A DNA stretch of 64,000 nt from Canna indica (GCA_034359265.1 CP136890.1:71487501-71551500); one strand, 5' to 3'. Positions 23,918 to 35,429 are shown, counted from the first letter of the stretch. A program made the numbers and translations. The notes: generated by a model not told the origin, from the sequence alone.

Positions 23918-24239
23918 TTATGTGGTTACTCCCTCTACAAGAGAGGATGAAATCTTTGGTACCCAAATGGCTTTGGGTCCTTGGGGGTGAGTTGGCTTGG
24001 GAACCCAAAGTGTTTTTGCTACACTTGGGTTCATCTTGAAAGTGCAATCATAAATAGCATGCCCGTAGACACCACAATAAAAACAATGTCCATTAAATCT
24101 CTTCTTTTCATTTTTATTATGGACATGAAGTTTATCATTAGAATGCTTGAAATGTGAACTATGTTGAGCATGAGCATTCTTACAGGAAATAACTTTCTTT
24201 TGAACATGGGGTTTAATGTTAGAATGTTGGACATGAGAA
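23918..24239 (-). pseudogene. Gag of copia-type copy 1, 3' part
   Basis: Continuation of the gag frame beyond the hAT insertion. It holds a second CCHC zinc knuckle (CFYCGVYGHAIYDC, about 24040-24085) and ends with two copies of a WVPK motif (IWVPK), the point where autonomous relatives pass into protease/integrase; here a TAA stop lies at 23918-23920. Together with 34281-35364, minus one 8-bp duplication, the frame is 1398 nt (466 codons including the stop) without an internal stop. It was therefore probably functional until the hAT insertion. Confidence 0.85.
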
Positions 24240-24423
24240 TAGGGCTGGCAATTTTATCTGTATTCGCCAACTAAAAACCGCATTCGTACTGTATCCGATC
24301 CGTATCCGCAAATAAAAACAAATATGGATACAAATATGGATCTAAAAATTTCATATCCGCGCGGATACGGTGCGGATATGGATTTGTTTGTGTATCCGCA
24401 CCGTATCCGCACCGCCTATCCGC
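24240..24423. repeat. Left subterminal region of the hAT element
   Basis: Repeats of GCGGATACGG, GTGCGGATATGG and TATCCGCACCGTATCCGC in both orientations follow the terminal repeat. The mirror set is at 34095-34270. hAT transposases bind such subterminal motifs. Confidence 0.85.
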
Positions 24424-24435
24424 CACTACTAGAAA

Positions 24436-24720
24436 CTTGGTTTTCAGCAACGGCCGCTCAAGCCGTTGCTATTTGCAACGGCATTCTTACGGCCGCTCGA
24501 GCCGTTGCAGATATTTGTATCTGCAACGGCGTTCTAATGGACATCCGAGCCGTTGCAGATTATTTTAATTATCAGCAACGGCTTTCTGACGGAAAGGCGA
24601 GCCGTTGCTGATAATTAAAATATCAGCAACGGCTTGCTAATGGACAAGTGAGCCGTTGCTGATGATAACTTATCAGCAACGGCTTTCTAACGGGCGAGTG
24701 AGCCGTTGCTGATAAGTTTA
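24436..24720. repeat. Left subterminal array of CACTA-C
   Basis: Repeated GCAACGGC and GCCGTTGC motifs, arranged as consecutive short hairpins, for example CAGCAACGGCTT and AGCCGTTGCTGAT around 24627-24663. Likely binding sites for the element-encoded TNPA-like protein. Confidence 0.88.
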
Positions 24721-25151
24721 TATAGGGCACGCTCTCGCGCCCGACCCTTCTTCCTCCCGCTGCTGCCGCCGCCGCTCCTGCCGACGCCTCTCACCGCTGC
24801 TGCCGACGCCGCCGACGCCGACGACGCCTCTTCCTCCTCCCGCTGCTGCCGACTTGTCCAGGTATGCCTCGCCGTCGGCCGTCTCTTCCCGTTGCGGCCG
24901 GCGGGAATCAATCCGACTGAAACCCTATTTCTAGGGTTTCGGCCGGCGGCGGTCGGCCGATGGCCGCCGTCGGACCTTGTACAGTGGCCGGACAGTGTGT
25001 CCGGCCACTGTACGCCGGCCCCGGAGGGTGGACTCCGGCGCTGGAATTTATAATTATATATATATATATATATTATATTATTTTATAATTGTTAATTAAT
25101 TGTTTAGATTAATTATTTAATTTGTTAGATTAATTATTAGGGTTTAGATTA

Positions 25152-25345
25152 ATTTCGGACGCGCGCCGGAATCATCCACTTCGGACGCGCGCCGGAATCG
25201 TCCACTTCGAACGCGCGCCGGAATCGTCCACTTCGGACGCGCGCCGGAATCGTCCAATTCGGACTCGCGCCGGAATCGTCCACTTCGCACTCCCGCCGAA
25301 ATCGTCCACTTCGGACGCGCGCCGAAATCGTCCAATATGGACTCG
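25152..25345 (-). repeat. 26-bp minisatellite in CACTA-C
   Basis: About seven to eight units of the same 26-bp repeat as at 2765-2998, here in reverse complement (GCGCGCCGGAATCGTCCACT). Unit number differs from copy A, so the array has expanded or contracted since the copies separated. Confidence 0.88.
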
Positions 25346-25549
25346 AACTGTCTCGAAACATTTAGAAAATAATCATCCATCCGACGAGTTGATATGTTTC
25401 ACGTACGCATCGACGAGTCGGATATGATTTAGCAAAACCTTAGATCCGTTCGGGGATTGTATGTTCGTGTAAAAGAAGTAGATGATCTTTTATACGACGT
25501 ACAATTCTTGAATTGTCCCTGATTGGACAATTTGGGAATATAGTTATTT

Positions 25550-25725
25550 GTACTGCACTTACGTTTTTATTTTAACTGTTAACTAATTATTCTAAATTTC
25601 GGCAACATCTCTCTTGTTCTCCGATACGCGCCCAGATGATATGCGTATTCAGAGAACTGTAGGGAGATGCTGCCGAAATTTAGAATAATTAGTTAACAGT
25701 TAAAATAAAAACGTAAGTGCAGTAC
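25550..25725. repeat. 176-bp inverted repeat upstream of tnp2-C
   Basis: GTACTGCACTTACG at 25550 pairs with its reverse complement ending at 25725; arms of about 75 bp are interrupted by only a few mismatches. The centre differs slightly from copy A, which carries the same unit in mirror orientation. It ends about 100 bp before the transposase start. Confidence 0.88.
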
Positions 25726-25827
25726 GAATAACATAAATCCCGAATGGAATAGGACAATCTCACCTAAAGACATTAACCAAAGAAATTGTCATTGATTGAC
25801 AGAATCTTGTCGGCTGATCGAAGTTGA

Positions 25828-27905
25828 ATGTACCGACGTCTTGATCGTGGAGCTTTAACGAATGAGTTTCGATTAGGCGTAACGTACTTCCTAAATTTCG
25901 CCTATTCGAATCAGAATTTCGTTAGCATGGGTGATCAAATTCGATGTCCGTGCCGCATTTGTTCAAATGGACGATTTTTGGATCGGGAGACTGTCACTCT
26001 GCATCTATATAGCAAAGGATTTGCACCAAGATATTTTCTATGGACTTGTCACGGGGAGTCACGCGAAGTCGGGACGTCGAGCAATCCTATCGTTCAGACA
26101 TATGGTGAATCTTCCTCTGCTGGTGCTTCTTCATCCAGTCAATGTAATCCCTATAGAACTATGATACTTGATAGTCTTAGGGGTCAATTCCGCCTGAATG
26201 ATAATGTTGATCGGCCAGTTCTTCAGACATCAGTCCCACCAGATACTACAGCGGTTGATATCACAGAAGTAGGGGCTGCGGTAGAGATTGAATTACCGAA
26301 TAAAGAAGCTGCAGAATTTTACGAGATGTTGAAAGCTGCCGATGAACCTTTGTATGAGAATTATCCTAAATACACTAGGTTTTCAGCAATGACACAGCTC
26401 TTAAACATCAAGGCCGATTGTAACATCAGCGGAGTTGCGTATGATCGGATTGCTGGATTGATTAATGGAATGCTGCCTACTGATAACAAGTTTGAGCCAA
26501 CTTTTTATAAGACTAAAAAGCTAATGAGAAAATTGGGGCTTGGGTACGAAAAAATACACGCGTGCCAAAATAACTGTATTTTATATTATAAAGAAAATGT
26601 GCAGTTGGATAAATGCCCTGTATGTCAACACCCTCGTTACAAGGAGAAGAAATCGATCCGACAGAAAAATATCTCGTTTAAGGTGCTTCGGTATTTTCCA
26701 CTAACACCGAGGCTTCAAAGATTATTCATGTCGGAAAAGACAGCCCCCTACATGAGTTGGCATGCAAGAAGTCGTGATGATATAGTAATGACTCATCCAT
26801 CTGACAGTGAAGCATGGAAACATTTGGATACATGTTATCCTTCATTTGCTAGGGATACTAGAAATATCAGATTGGGATTGTGCACAGATGGTTTTAATCC
26901 GTTTGGACATTCTGCAACTCCTTATTCAGTTTGGCCAGTGCTGCTGACAGTTTATAATTTGCCACCGTCAATGTGCATGAAAGATGAATTTATTTATCTT
27001 TCGATGATTATTCCGGGTCCTAAGGGTCCGCGAAAAGAAATTGACATATTTCTCAGACCCTTGATAGATGAATTGAAAACATTGTGGACTGAGGGAGCTG
27101 TCACTTATGATTGTCATCGGAAGCAAAACTTCAATTTAAAGGCCGCGGTCTTGTGGACAATTAGTGATTTCCCCGCGTACGGCATGTTGTCGGGTTGGAG
27201 CACTCACGGCCGACTCTCTTGCCCGTATTGTATGGAACACTCTAAATCAACCAGTCTTCAGAACGGACGAAAAATCTCATTCTTTGATTGTCATCGTCGA
27301 TTCCTACCGGTTAATCATCAGTATCGAAGGAATCGTAATAAATTTACTAAGGGCAGAGTCGAAAGAGATGGGCCACCACCGATGTTGTCTGGTGAACAAA
27401 TGTTAGCACGTGTTTCAGCACTTCCGGATATAGTATTTGGTCGCAATGAAAGAGTGTCAGGTTTTGGCCAAACACACAACTGGGTGAAAAAAAGTATCTT
27501 TTGGGAATTGCCCTATTGGAGTTCATTATTGATTCGACATAATTTAGATGTCATGCACATTGAAAAAAATGTGTTTGATAATATTTTCAACACTTTGATG
27601 GATATTTCTAGAAAAACTAAAGATAATGTCAAAGCCCGACATGATCTGAAAATACTTTGTAAAAGACCAAAGTTGGAGTTACAAGAGGTCAACGGACGAT
27701 ATCTGAAATCGAAGGTCCTATATGTGTTAAATAAACAACAGATCAAAGATGTTTGTCAATGGGTAAAAGAACTCAGATTACCCGATGGATATGCTTCAAA
27801 CTTATCTCGATGTGTGAACGTCGATGATTGCAAAATATTAGGGATGAAGAGCCATGATTGTCATGTATTCATGCAGAGATTACTTCTGATGGCATTTCGA
27901 GATCT
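25828..27905 (+). pseudogene. CACTA tnp2-type transposase, truncated C-terminus
   Basis: Open from the ATG at 25828 (MYRRLDRGALTNEF). The family's usual start seven residues upstream is lost: its ATG is TTG and the following TGG is TGA. Residues 1-80 hold the transposase-associated domain (CPCRICSNGRF); about 290-560 hold the TNP2 catalytic region (LGLCTDGFNPF, GMLSGWSTHGRLSCPYC); HNLDVMHIEKNVFDN is near residue 570; the DUF4218 start is near 685 (FMQRLLLMAFRDLL). At about 27906 the frame passes through a deletion junction into the second gene, so DUF4218 and DUF4216 are missing. No internal stop is seen. Loss of the C-terminal half makes activity unlikely, though it could act as a dominant partial protein. 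Confidence 0.88.
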
Positions 27906-28875
27906 TCTATTTCCCGGGCAAGGTACAACGGGCAGCTGGGGCAGGCTCGGTCCCAAGCGATGGCCCGAGCTGGGACCACTAACATCGCGGAGACTCGGAG
28001 ATACGGCCCCGGTTGGATTACTCTGGATATATGGGACCAGCTCGTGGGGATATGGTCGACGGATCGATGGCAGGAGGTTTCTCGGAATGCGGCTAGAAAT
28101 CGCATGTCGGGGGGAGCAGCGCGTCACACCGGCGGCTCTGTTGCATTTGCAGTGCACGCAAACCGTATGGTAAGTATATCTTTTAATTATATATTTTATT
28201 TGTTATTATGTGTACTAATTAATGTATTTGTTTTGTAAATGTAGACGACGGTGTCGGATGACGAGAGTGTCCAGCGACCCTCCCCGATGGCGGTGTTTGA
28301 GCGGACTCACCGTCGAGCACATGGGACGGGGGAGTACATCCACAACCGCGCTGCATACATTATGGTAATTATATATTTGTTTAAATTATTCATTATATAT
28401 TTATAATTTAAGTTTTATGATAAATATTAAACAAAAAATCAAACTCGAGTAGGAGACCTACAGCCAGACGGTGGTGCAGCGCGGGGGTACCCCCGAGAAC
28501 TTTGACGCAGCATCGTGGGTCGAGGCCGCAGGTGGCTGGGACCATGGCCGCGTATATGGCTTCGCAGATAGTGGTCATGCGCGAGCCGTGCTAGGGCCAC
28601 TTGGGGCACCGACCCCTCCGGTCGCTGGTGAGCGGCCGTCCACCTCTAGATCCAGTTATGATCATAGTAGCAGAATAAGGACTCTAGAGGAGACGGTCGC
28701 GCGTCAGAGTCAGATGATGGAGAGGATGCATGCTATGCTACGCAACATGTCAGGTCATCCCGCAGCAGGCATCTCTTCGGCATCATCTAATCCATCGTCC
28801 TCGAGTCAGTCCACGCTGGTGTACACTCAAGCACTCCAGACCCCGCCATATGATCCAGACCATCCTCCATCGTGA
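27906..28875 (+). pseudogene. CACTA second gene (TNPA / Ptta-En/Spm-like), 5'-truncated, three exons
   Basis: Likely exons: 27906-28170 (RARYNGQLGQ, GPGWITLDIWDQLV, HTGGSVAFAVHANRM) ending before GTAAGT; 28244-28362 (TVSDDESVQRPSPMAVFERTHRRAHGTGEY); and 28452-28875 (TVVQRGGTPENFDAASWVEA, a coiled-coil stretch TLEETVARQSQMMERMHAML, then a serine/proline-rich tail to TGA). The HTGGS motif identifies the plant Ptta/En/Spm family. The same exon layout is seen on the minus strand of copy B. Its first exons are lost at the deletion that fused it to tnp2. The tnp2 frame runs into exon 1 in a different frame, ending at 28173. Confidence 0.78.
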
Positions 28876-29159
28876 TCGTGAGATTTTTTGTTTGGATATT
28901 GAACTTGTTACTGAGATATTGAACTTGTTTAACTTATTTTGTTTGGATATTGATACTTCAATTTTGCATTTGAATTGTTTTTATACTATCGTGGATAATT
29001 ATCAATATAAATATAATTGTTTTGATGTATATCTTGGTGTGTTTGTGATGTGTGAATGAATGTGTGTATGAGGGTATGGGTGTGTGAGTTATGTATCAGA
29101 TAATGTATCAATGTATCAATGGAAATTTGAAATTTTAATTTTTTTCGTTTGCAGGTTCA

Positions 29160-29478
29160 CATCATCAGCAACGGCTTTCCCACGGCTGTCCGTGGGAAAG
29201 CCGTTGCTAAAAGTTTATTGAAAGCCGTTGCTGATGACCTACAGCAACGGCTTAGCGACGGAGTTTTACTAACGTCATTGCTACGGACTCAGCGGCCGTT
29301 GCTATTAATGTTATCAGCAACGGCTCCGGGTCTGTGGCAAAACCGTTGCTGATAATATTTTTAGCGACGGCCCGAGCGGCCGTTGCTGATCCGTTGCTAA
29401 GTCATCAGCAACGCGACTTTCTGTCACGGCTCTATTGCAACGGCTCGGCCGTTGCTGATGCTCATTATTCTAGTAGTG
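29160..29478. repeat. Right subterminal array of CACTA-C
   Basis: CATCAGCAACGGCTTT, AGCCGTTGCTGATG and CAGCGGCCGTTGCT-type motifs in both orientations, ending with the terminal repeat and TSD CGC. Confidence 0.88.
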
Positions 29479-29599
29479 CGCCTCATTTTAATTACTTTTT
29501 TACCTATATATATATAATACATATGTAAGGGGCCAAGGGCGATATTGTAATTTTATATCTAATATATATATTATATCAAACATTTAGCTGTGACTCTGA

Positions 29600-30957
29600 G
29601 CCTATGAGTTAATTGCCAGCCCGCCATCTGCCCTTCGCTCCTTCTCTTCCACTTGCCCTAAATCCCTAATTCTTTCACCCGTGACCCGCCGCTTCATCCA
29701 TTCGCTGATTCGCCCGCTGCTTTCACGAAGACACACCACCGAGGCACCGACAGTCCGACACACACGGGCACACGACGACTCGGCGACTCGGCGATAGTCC
29801 GCTTCATCTCTGCTCCCCCCTTTCACGCCGATCGCCGCACCATATCTGCCCTAGTGCATCACTCGGCGACTCGGCGACTCGGCGTCTCCCTTCTCTGCAC
29901 GCAGCCGACAGCCGCAGCACGAGTTTGTCACTCGTCTCCCTTCTCTGCCGACAGCCGACAACCGCACCAATCCCAGTGGCCGGTGGTGAGCGCGTCACTC
30001 TTCTCCTAATCTCTATTCTCTTCTCTACACACAGCGCCGGTGTCTCTCTTCTCCTAATCTCCCTTCTCTGCACACAGCCCGCCTCTCTTCTCTGCACGCA
30101 GTCGGTCGCCCGCAGCACACGCCGGCATCTCGCTTCTGTGCAGTCTGCACGCAGCCCGGCAGCCGCAGCCCACAGGTGAGTCCGGCAATCTCTTCACGTA
30201 TTAAGTATTTAAGTGTTTCATGTATTAAGCTTTGAAAACTTTGAAAACTGTAAAGCTTTCTGCTTTATTAAATGTTTTAAGAGTCTCTTCACGTATTAAG
30301 CTTTCTGCTGTATTAAGAGTCCGGCAATCTCTTCACGTATTAAGTGTTTCGTGTATTAAGAGTTCGGCAGCCGCAGCCCGCAGTTTGCTTTATTGAATTG
30401 TAAAGCTTTGAAAACTGCATTCAAATCAGGGAATTTTTTGGCCTGAAATGAGTTGAATCATTGTCATATATATATAGTTGGTGATGAAAATGTCAGAAAA
30501 GATTGTCATCTAATTCTCTGATTTCGTCACTTTGATCAATATCTTGTATTCTTGTTGTGATCAACTTATTACTGTATATCTTAAAATGCTACTGCTTAGA
30601 TAGTAATTTTATAAGAACCGAAGAACAGCTTTGCTGAAACTTGAGGATAGTAAAATCATTGTGCTCTTTAATCTGCTTTACCGAAAGCATCCCCAATAAG
30701 GTGTAGGTGTTTAAATCGTACTACCTATAATGTTGTCATTAACTCATTATGATGGTAATGTTTTCTTGATGGCTGTCTTTTTTAAGCAAATATTTTTTAG
30801 TGGATGGATTGGGTCATATAAAGCCAAAATAGATTGATTCATTGCTTCAATTATATGGTATATCTACCTTCATGTTAAGTAGCATTTGAATTGCAGGATA
30901 AATTATTTCCTTATTTAGAGGTGATTAAATAAATATCATGTTTATTCTTTTATGTAG
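29600..30957 (+). other. hAT leader exon and 5' intron
   Basis: CT-rich, poorly conserved stretch 29600-30175 with several CTTCTCTGCACACAG-like repeats, then CACAG/GTGAGT at 30175 and a candidate acceptor TTTATGTAG at about 30957, just before the transposase ATG. It reads as an untranslated first exon and an intron of about 780 bp. No transcript evidence is available. Small open frames across it are not family-like. Confidence 0.5.
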
Positions 30958-30962
30958 AAGAT

Positions 30963-33524
30963 ATGGGTGATACTATTAATAATATTGAGAATCCAAATGA
31001 ACAAGAAACCCCTCATGTGGGTACAGTCGATTCAAATGAATCTCTTCCTACAGTCCAATCTGTGGACGAGTCATCTCCTAATGTCCAATCTGTGGACGAT
31101 TCAAACTCTTCTACCAAGAAGAAATTTACTTCTCCTATGTGGGCTCATTTCAAAAGAGACAAAATAGATGGAGTTTGGAAAGCAATTTGTATTTATTGCA
31201 ATAAAAAATTAGGTGGTGGAGGGAAAAGTGGCACATCAAATTTACACGAGCATTATAAAAGATGTGCTAAGAGATCGACACAAGATCTTCGGCAAATGGT
31301 GCTCACTAGGAATGAGAACACGGTAGAAAGAAAGTCAAAGATTCAAAATTATATTTTTGATCAAACTGTGAGTAGAAAAGAACTTGCCAATATGATAATT
31401 ATTCACAAGTATCCATTGTCAATAGTTGATCACAATTATTTTAGAAGATATTCACATAGCCTCCAACGTTCATTTAACATACCCACTCGAAACACTTTGA
31501 GAGCTGACATCATGAAGATTTATAATGAGTACAAGAGCAAAATAATGGAGGCTTTGGAAAGTAATATGGGAAGAGTTGCAATTACAACAGATATGTGGAC
31601 ATCTGATCATCAAATGAAAGGGTACATGGCTGTTACAACACATTACATTGATGATGAGTGGCGATTGCAAAATCGCTTAATCAGGTATATTTTATTTATT
31701 GCAAAAGAAATTTTATTATGAAAAAATGTCATATTTATATTTATATAGTGTTTATTTATGTTTTAGGTTTTATTATGTTCCTGCCCCTCACACTAAAGAG
31801 GTGATTACAGATGTTCTAATGGATTGTTTTCTGAAATGGAATATTGATAGGAAGTTGTCTACACTTACAGTTGATAATTGTTCTGTGAATGATAGTGTGA
31901 TTCAGCTTTTAAAAGATAGGCTTTCTCCTACAACAATGATATTGGAAGGAGAGTTTTTTCATATGTGATGTGGAGCACATACATTGAACTTGATTGTGAA
32001 AGATGGTTTGGACATTATTGGCTCTACTATCAGTAACATACGAGAGAGTGTAGTTTATTGGACAGCTACACCAAAAAGGCAAGAGAGGTTTGAGGAGGCA
32101 GCACGACAATTAAAGATTTGTGTTACAAGAAAATTAAGTCAAGATGTAAAAACAAGATGGAATTCTACATACTTGATGCTTGTGTCCGCATTGCCATATA
32201 AAGATGTTTTCACTCGTTTGAAGACTCGTGAGCCGAAGTATAAGAATTTGCCATCTGATTACGAGTGGAAAATGACAAAAGAAGTTTGTGATAAACTCAA
32301 GATTTTTCATGATGTCACAGAGTTATTTTCTGGAAGAGAATATTCTACGGCCAATATTTATTTTCCAAAGGTTTGTGAGATCAAGATGGCACTTAAGGAA
32401 TGGATCAATGGCGATAATCAAACATTTTCTTTGATGGCTACAAAGATGATGGATAAATTTGAGAAATATTGGAAGGTGATTCATGGTGTGATGGGAGTTG
32501 CAACATTATTGGATCCAAGATATAAGATGGACCTCATTAAATACTATTATGGCATGTTATACGGCGATGAAAGTTTTTTTGAAGTTGAAAGAGTTAGAAG
32601 TATTGCAAGAAACTTAGTTGATGAATATAATGCAAGAATGACAACTGAAAATGAGAGACCTTTAAGACCATCTTCTCAAGTAGTTGGTTCTAGTAAGGCT
32701 GACATTCAATTTGGTGTTGGTTATGATGAGTTTCTTAGTAAAAAGAGAAAACGCACTAGGAATGATTTGGATATATATTTGGAGGAAGATGTGTTGCCAA
32801 GAACTAGTAGTAGTGACATTTTAACTTGGTGGAAATCAAATGGTGCAAAATTTCCTATTTTACAAGCAATTGCTCGAGACATATTAAGTATTCCTGTATC
32901 TACAGTTGCTTCTGAGTCTACATTTAGTACCGGTGGACGATTGGTGAGCCAACAACGTAGTAGCCTTCATCCAGAAACCGTGGAAGCATTAACTTGTACT
33001 CAAAATTGGTTGTCAAGTATGTTTAAAGAAGGTATATATAGTTAGTTTATTTGTTCTTTTAATTCATTTCATGATTAGTTCATTTAATGCTTCCAACCAT
33101 TTGATTGCAAGAAACTTTTTTAGCATTAATAGGGATATAAGTTAGTGTTCTATTAATTTCTTTGTGTTCTTTTCAACTATATAATCAGTACTTTATTACT
33201 TCCATATTCATAAAATCCCATAGCTTTTAGTGATTTGGGTATTTTTTCTGATGATTCTTATTAATGTGCTATGGTTAATTGACTATTGTAATTGATTGAA
33301 CTATGATTAATTCTTTTTATGATTAGTTCATTTATATTATTTATTTATTTTCTTATAGGTTCTACTTCAAATGTTGCCAAAGTGTTTGAAGAAATAGAAG
33401 AGGATGACAGTGTAGGGATGAATGAATCTTACGTAATGGTAATTGCATACATAATTTTTGTTGAATTATATTATTTTAATATGTGTTATATATTTGGATT
33501 TTGTTTCTAATTTGTAGGATTGAA
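30963..33524 (+). pseudogene. hAT transposase (zf-BED / hAT dimerisation), one nonsense codon
   Basis: Start ATG at 30963 (MGDTINNIEN). Exon 1 (30963-31684) has an acidic N-tail, then a BED zinc finger (PMWAHFKRDK, CIYC, HEHYKRC) at residues 58-102 and the first catalytic aspartate region ITTDMWTSDH. Intron 31685-31766. Exon 2 (31767-33031) covers the RNase-H-like core and the C-terminal hAT dimerisation domain (SIPVSTVASESTFSTGGR). A further intron 33032-33358, exon 33359-33439 and a tiny last exon near 33518 are plausible. A TGA at 31966-31968 replaces the arginine codon of the conserved HMRC motif. It is otherwise open, close to full length for Ac/Tag-type proteins (about 650-700 residues). 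Confidence 0.88.
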
Positions 33525-34094
33525 GAACAATGAAGAGAACATGGTGTGAGAACTTTGGAAGAGCATTTTAATGTGCTATATATTGGATGATCTTCACAAA
33601 AGACTGATTTAATTTTGAAGTACTTTATTGAATTGTTGTTGAATTCTGATTTATATATGTTGTAGCTAGATATATTATGGGATTTATGGCTGCTAAAATT
33701 ATGGTGGTTGATTTGATGTAACTTGTTTCAAATTAGGACTCTTGTTTTAAATTGATGTATGTTGTAGCTAATTTTAAATTTCTCAAATGATTTGAAGTAT
33801 TATGGACTTATGGTTTGTTCAAATTATAAATTGATGGTGGTGTATGTTGTAGCTATTTAGAATTTTAGATGCTAGTAATTACTCATATTATAATTTTTTT
33901 TAGCTAGTATCAGATTGCTATTTAGATGATTTATGTATCTTAATGTTGTTCGTTTCAATTTGATTTAATGTACATATTATGGTTGATGGTTGTTAAATTA
34001 TAAATTGTGGTTGAGTAGTTTAAAATATATTATATACTTATTTTGGATCAATAAATAGGGTATTTATTGATTTTTAAATTAAATATATTATTTT
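33525..34094. other. hAT 3' untranslated / AT-rich region
   Basis: About 570 bp of AT-rich sequence with repeated phrases such as TGTATGTTGTAGCTA and no open frame. Probably the 3' UTR and spacer of the hAT gene. Confidence 0.5.
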
Positions 34095-34280
34095 AATATA
34101 TATTTTTAAATACGGATGCGGATATGGATACGGTGCGGATATCCGTATTTGAAGCGGTGTGGATATGGATATTCATATTCATATCCGTGGCGGATACGGT
34201 GCGGATACAGATATACAGATATGAGGTGCGGATGCGGATAATGTACTATCCACACCGTATCCGATCCGTTGCCAGCCCTA
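34095..34280. repeat. Right subterminal region of the hAT element
   Basis: Repeated GCGGATATGG, GGATACGGTGCGGATA and TATCCGTGGCGG motifs followed by the terminal repeat. Mirrors 24240-24423. Confidence 0.85.
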
Positions 34281-35364
34281 CATGAGAAGCATGATGAGCA
34301 TAAGCATTCTTGAAAGAAACATTTGTATTTCTAAAATTCTTAGATGATGAATTACTAGATATATTATAACATTTCTTATTTAGGAAAACAACCTTATTTT
34401 TCAAGTCGTTCATGGATTTATGAATAACATGCAATTGAGTTTTCAACATGCTATTTTCATTCTTCAATATGTCATTTTTATTTTTCAAATCCTTAGTGTC
34501 AATACTTAAAGTATCATGGCATGGATTGGGGACACTAATTCTTAGCTCCTCATTTTCTAATTTTACATCATGTAATTGAGAGCTAAGATTTGAATTTTCT
34601 TTCTTCAATTTTTTGTTTTCCTTGTCCTTTTTAACCATCAAGGCATACATGATTTTATACTCATCCATCAATTCATTAAAATCATGAGAACTAGATGAGC
34701 TAATACTATCATTATTATTAACATGACTAGAAGGAGAGGAGTGTACCTCATTGTTATAATTCATGAGGCATTCTTTTGAGATGGCTTCATCGTCATGGTA
34801 AGAGGAGGCTTCACTTGAGTAAGATGATGATGTGGAAACGTTTGACCTCTTCTTTGCCTTGTTATTTATGGAAGGACAATTTTTCCTCACATGCCCTTTT
34901 TCTTTGCACAAGTGACAAATTACCTTTCTCTTCCGGCTTTTAGATTTTCTTCTTTGACTGGAAGCACTATGGGCATCAAAATTGAGATTAGTAGTAGGTG
35001 AGTGGACATTGTCATCGCCACCTTCATCAAAAGTAGTAATCTCTTCAGTCTTGGCATAATCATATAGAATGTTTAGAGTTGCCCAAATATCGGAAGCCGA
35101 AGTGCAATGCATGACTTTTTCAAAGATGTTATTTTCCAAGGAACAATATAAGCAATTTGTTGCCTTAGCATGTAGTTCAAACCTATTAATTTGTTCTTCA
35201 GTCGATGCATCCATTTTTTCCATAGGTTCAACATATTTTATCTTTACCATGTTGAATACACCTAAACCTTGAGTCTTTAGAAAGGTGTACATCCTAGATT
35301 TCCATAGACCAAAGTTCGAGGCATCGAACTTAGGAGGTGTAGACACTACCGACTTTAGAGCCAT
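34281..35364 (-). pseudogene. Gag of copia-type copy 1, 5' part, interrupted by hAT
   Basis: Start at the ATG ending at 35364 (MALKSVVSTPPKFDASNFGL). Residues 1-130 are the copia-type gag / UBN2-like domain (FDASNFGLWKSRMYTFLK, ASDIWATLNILYDYA). A CCHC knuckle CHLCKEKGHVRKNC follows at about 145-160. Then a serine/asparagine-rich region and a long coiled coil (about 230-330; KKDKENKKLKKENSNLSSQL). The frame is open to the hAT boundary and resumes at 24239. In the life cycle gag packages the RNA in virus-like particles. It is the only coding function of this element. Confidence 0.9.
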
Positions 35365-35417
35365 TTCAAGATCGAGGGACGATGTAGAGAAGATGGTGAG
35401 ATCTCAATCTATGACCC

Positions 35418-35429
35418 GCTCTAATACCA
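35418..35429 (-). other. Primer-binding site of copia-type copy 1
   Basis: Minus strand reads TGGTATTAGAGC two bases after the LTR end, one base off the initiator-methionine tRNA complement TGGTATCAGAGC. Confidence 0.85.

Larger units (their letters stand above)
24424..29478 (+). mobile_element. CACTA transposon, copy C, complete 5055-bp deletion derivative
   Basis: Begins CACTACTAGAAAC at 24424 and ends TTCTAGTAGTG at 29478, with TSD CGC at 24421-24423 and 29479-29481. Inside are subterminal arrays at both ends, the 26-bp minisatellite, the 176-bp inverted repeat, a tnp2 N-terminal/catalytic part and a fused second gene. The DUF4218-DUF4216 half of tnp2 is deleted, so it is non-autonomous, though its ends look mobile. 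It sits 184 bp inside the left end of the hAT element and is the youngest layer of the nest by position. Confidence 0.96.
24240..34280 (+). mobile_element. hAT transposon carrying a nested CACTA element
   Basis: Terminal inverted repeats TAGGGCTGGCAA at 24240 and TTGCCAGCCCTA ending at 34280; TSD CATGAGAA at 24232-24239 and 34281-34288, a perfect 8 bp as expected for hAT. Without the CACTA insertion (24424-29478 plus 3-bp duplication) the element is about 4.98 kb. It contains subterminal repeats, a CT-rich leader with a large intron, and an Ac/Tag/Sleeper-type transposase gene at 30963-33524. It lies in the gag gene of the copia-type element. Confidence 0.95.

Noticed and set aside
24436..24720. 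Possible CRISPR-like array of GCAACGGC repeats
   Set aside because: Repeats are alternately inverted, unequally spaced, in a plant CACTA subterminal region with matching TSD; no cas context.
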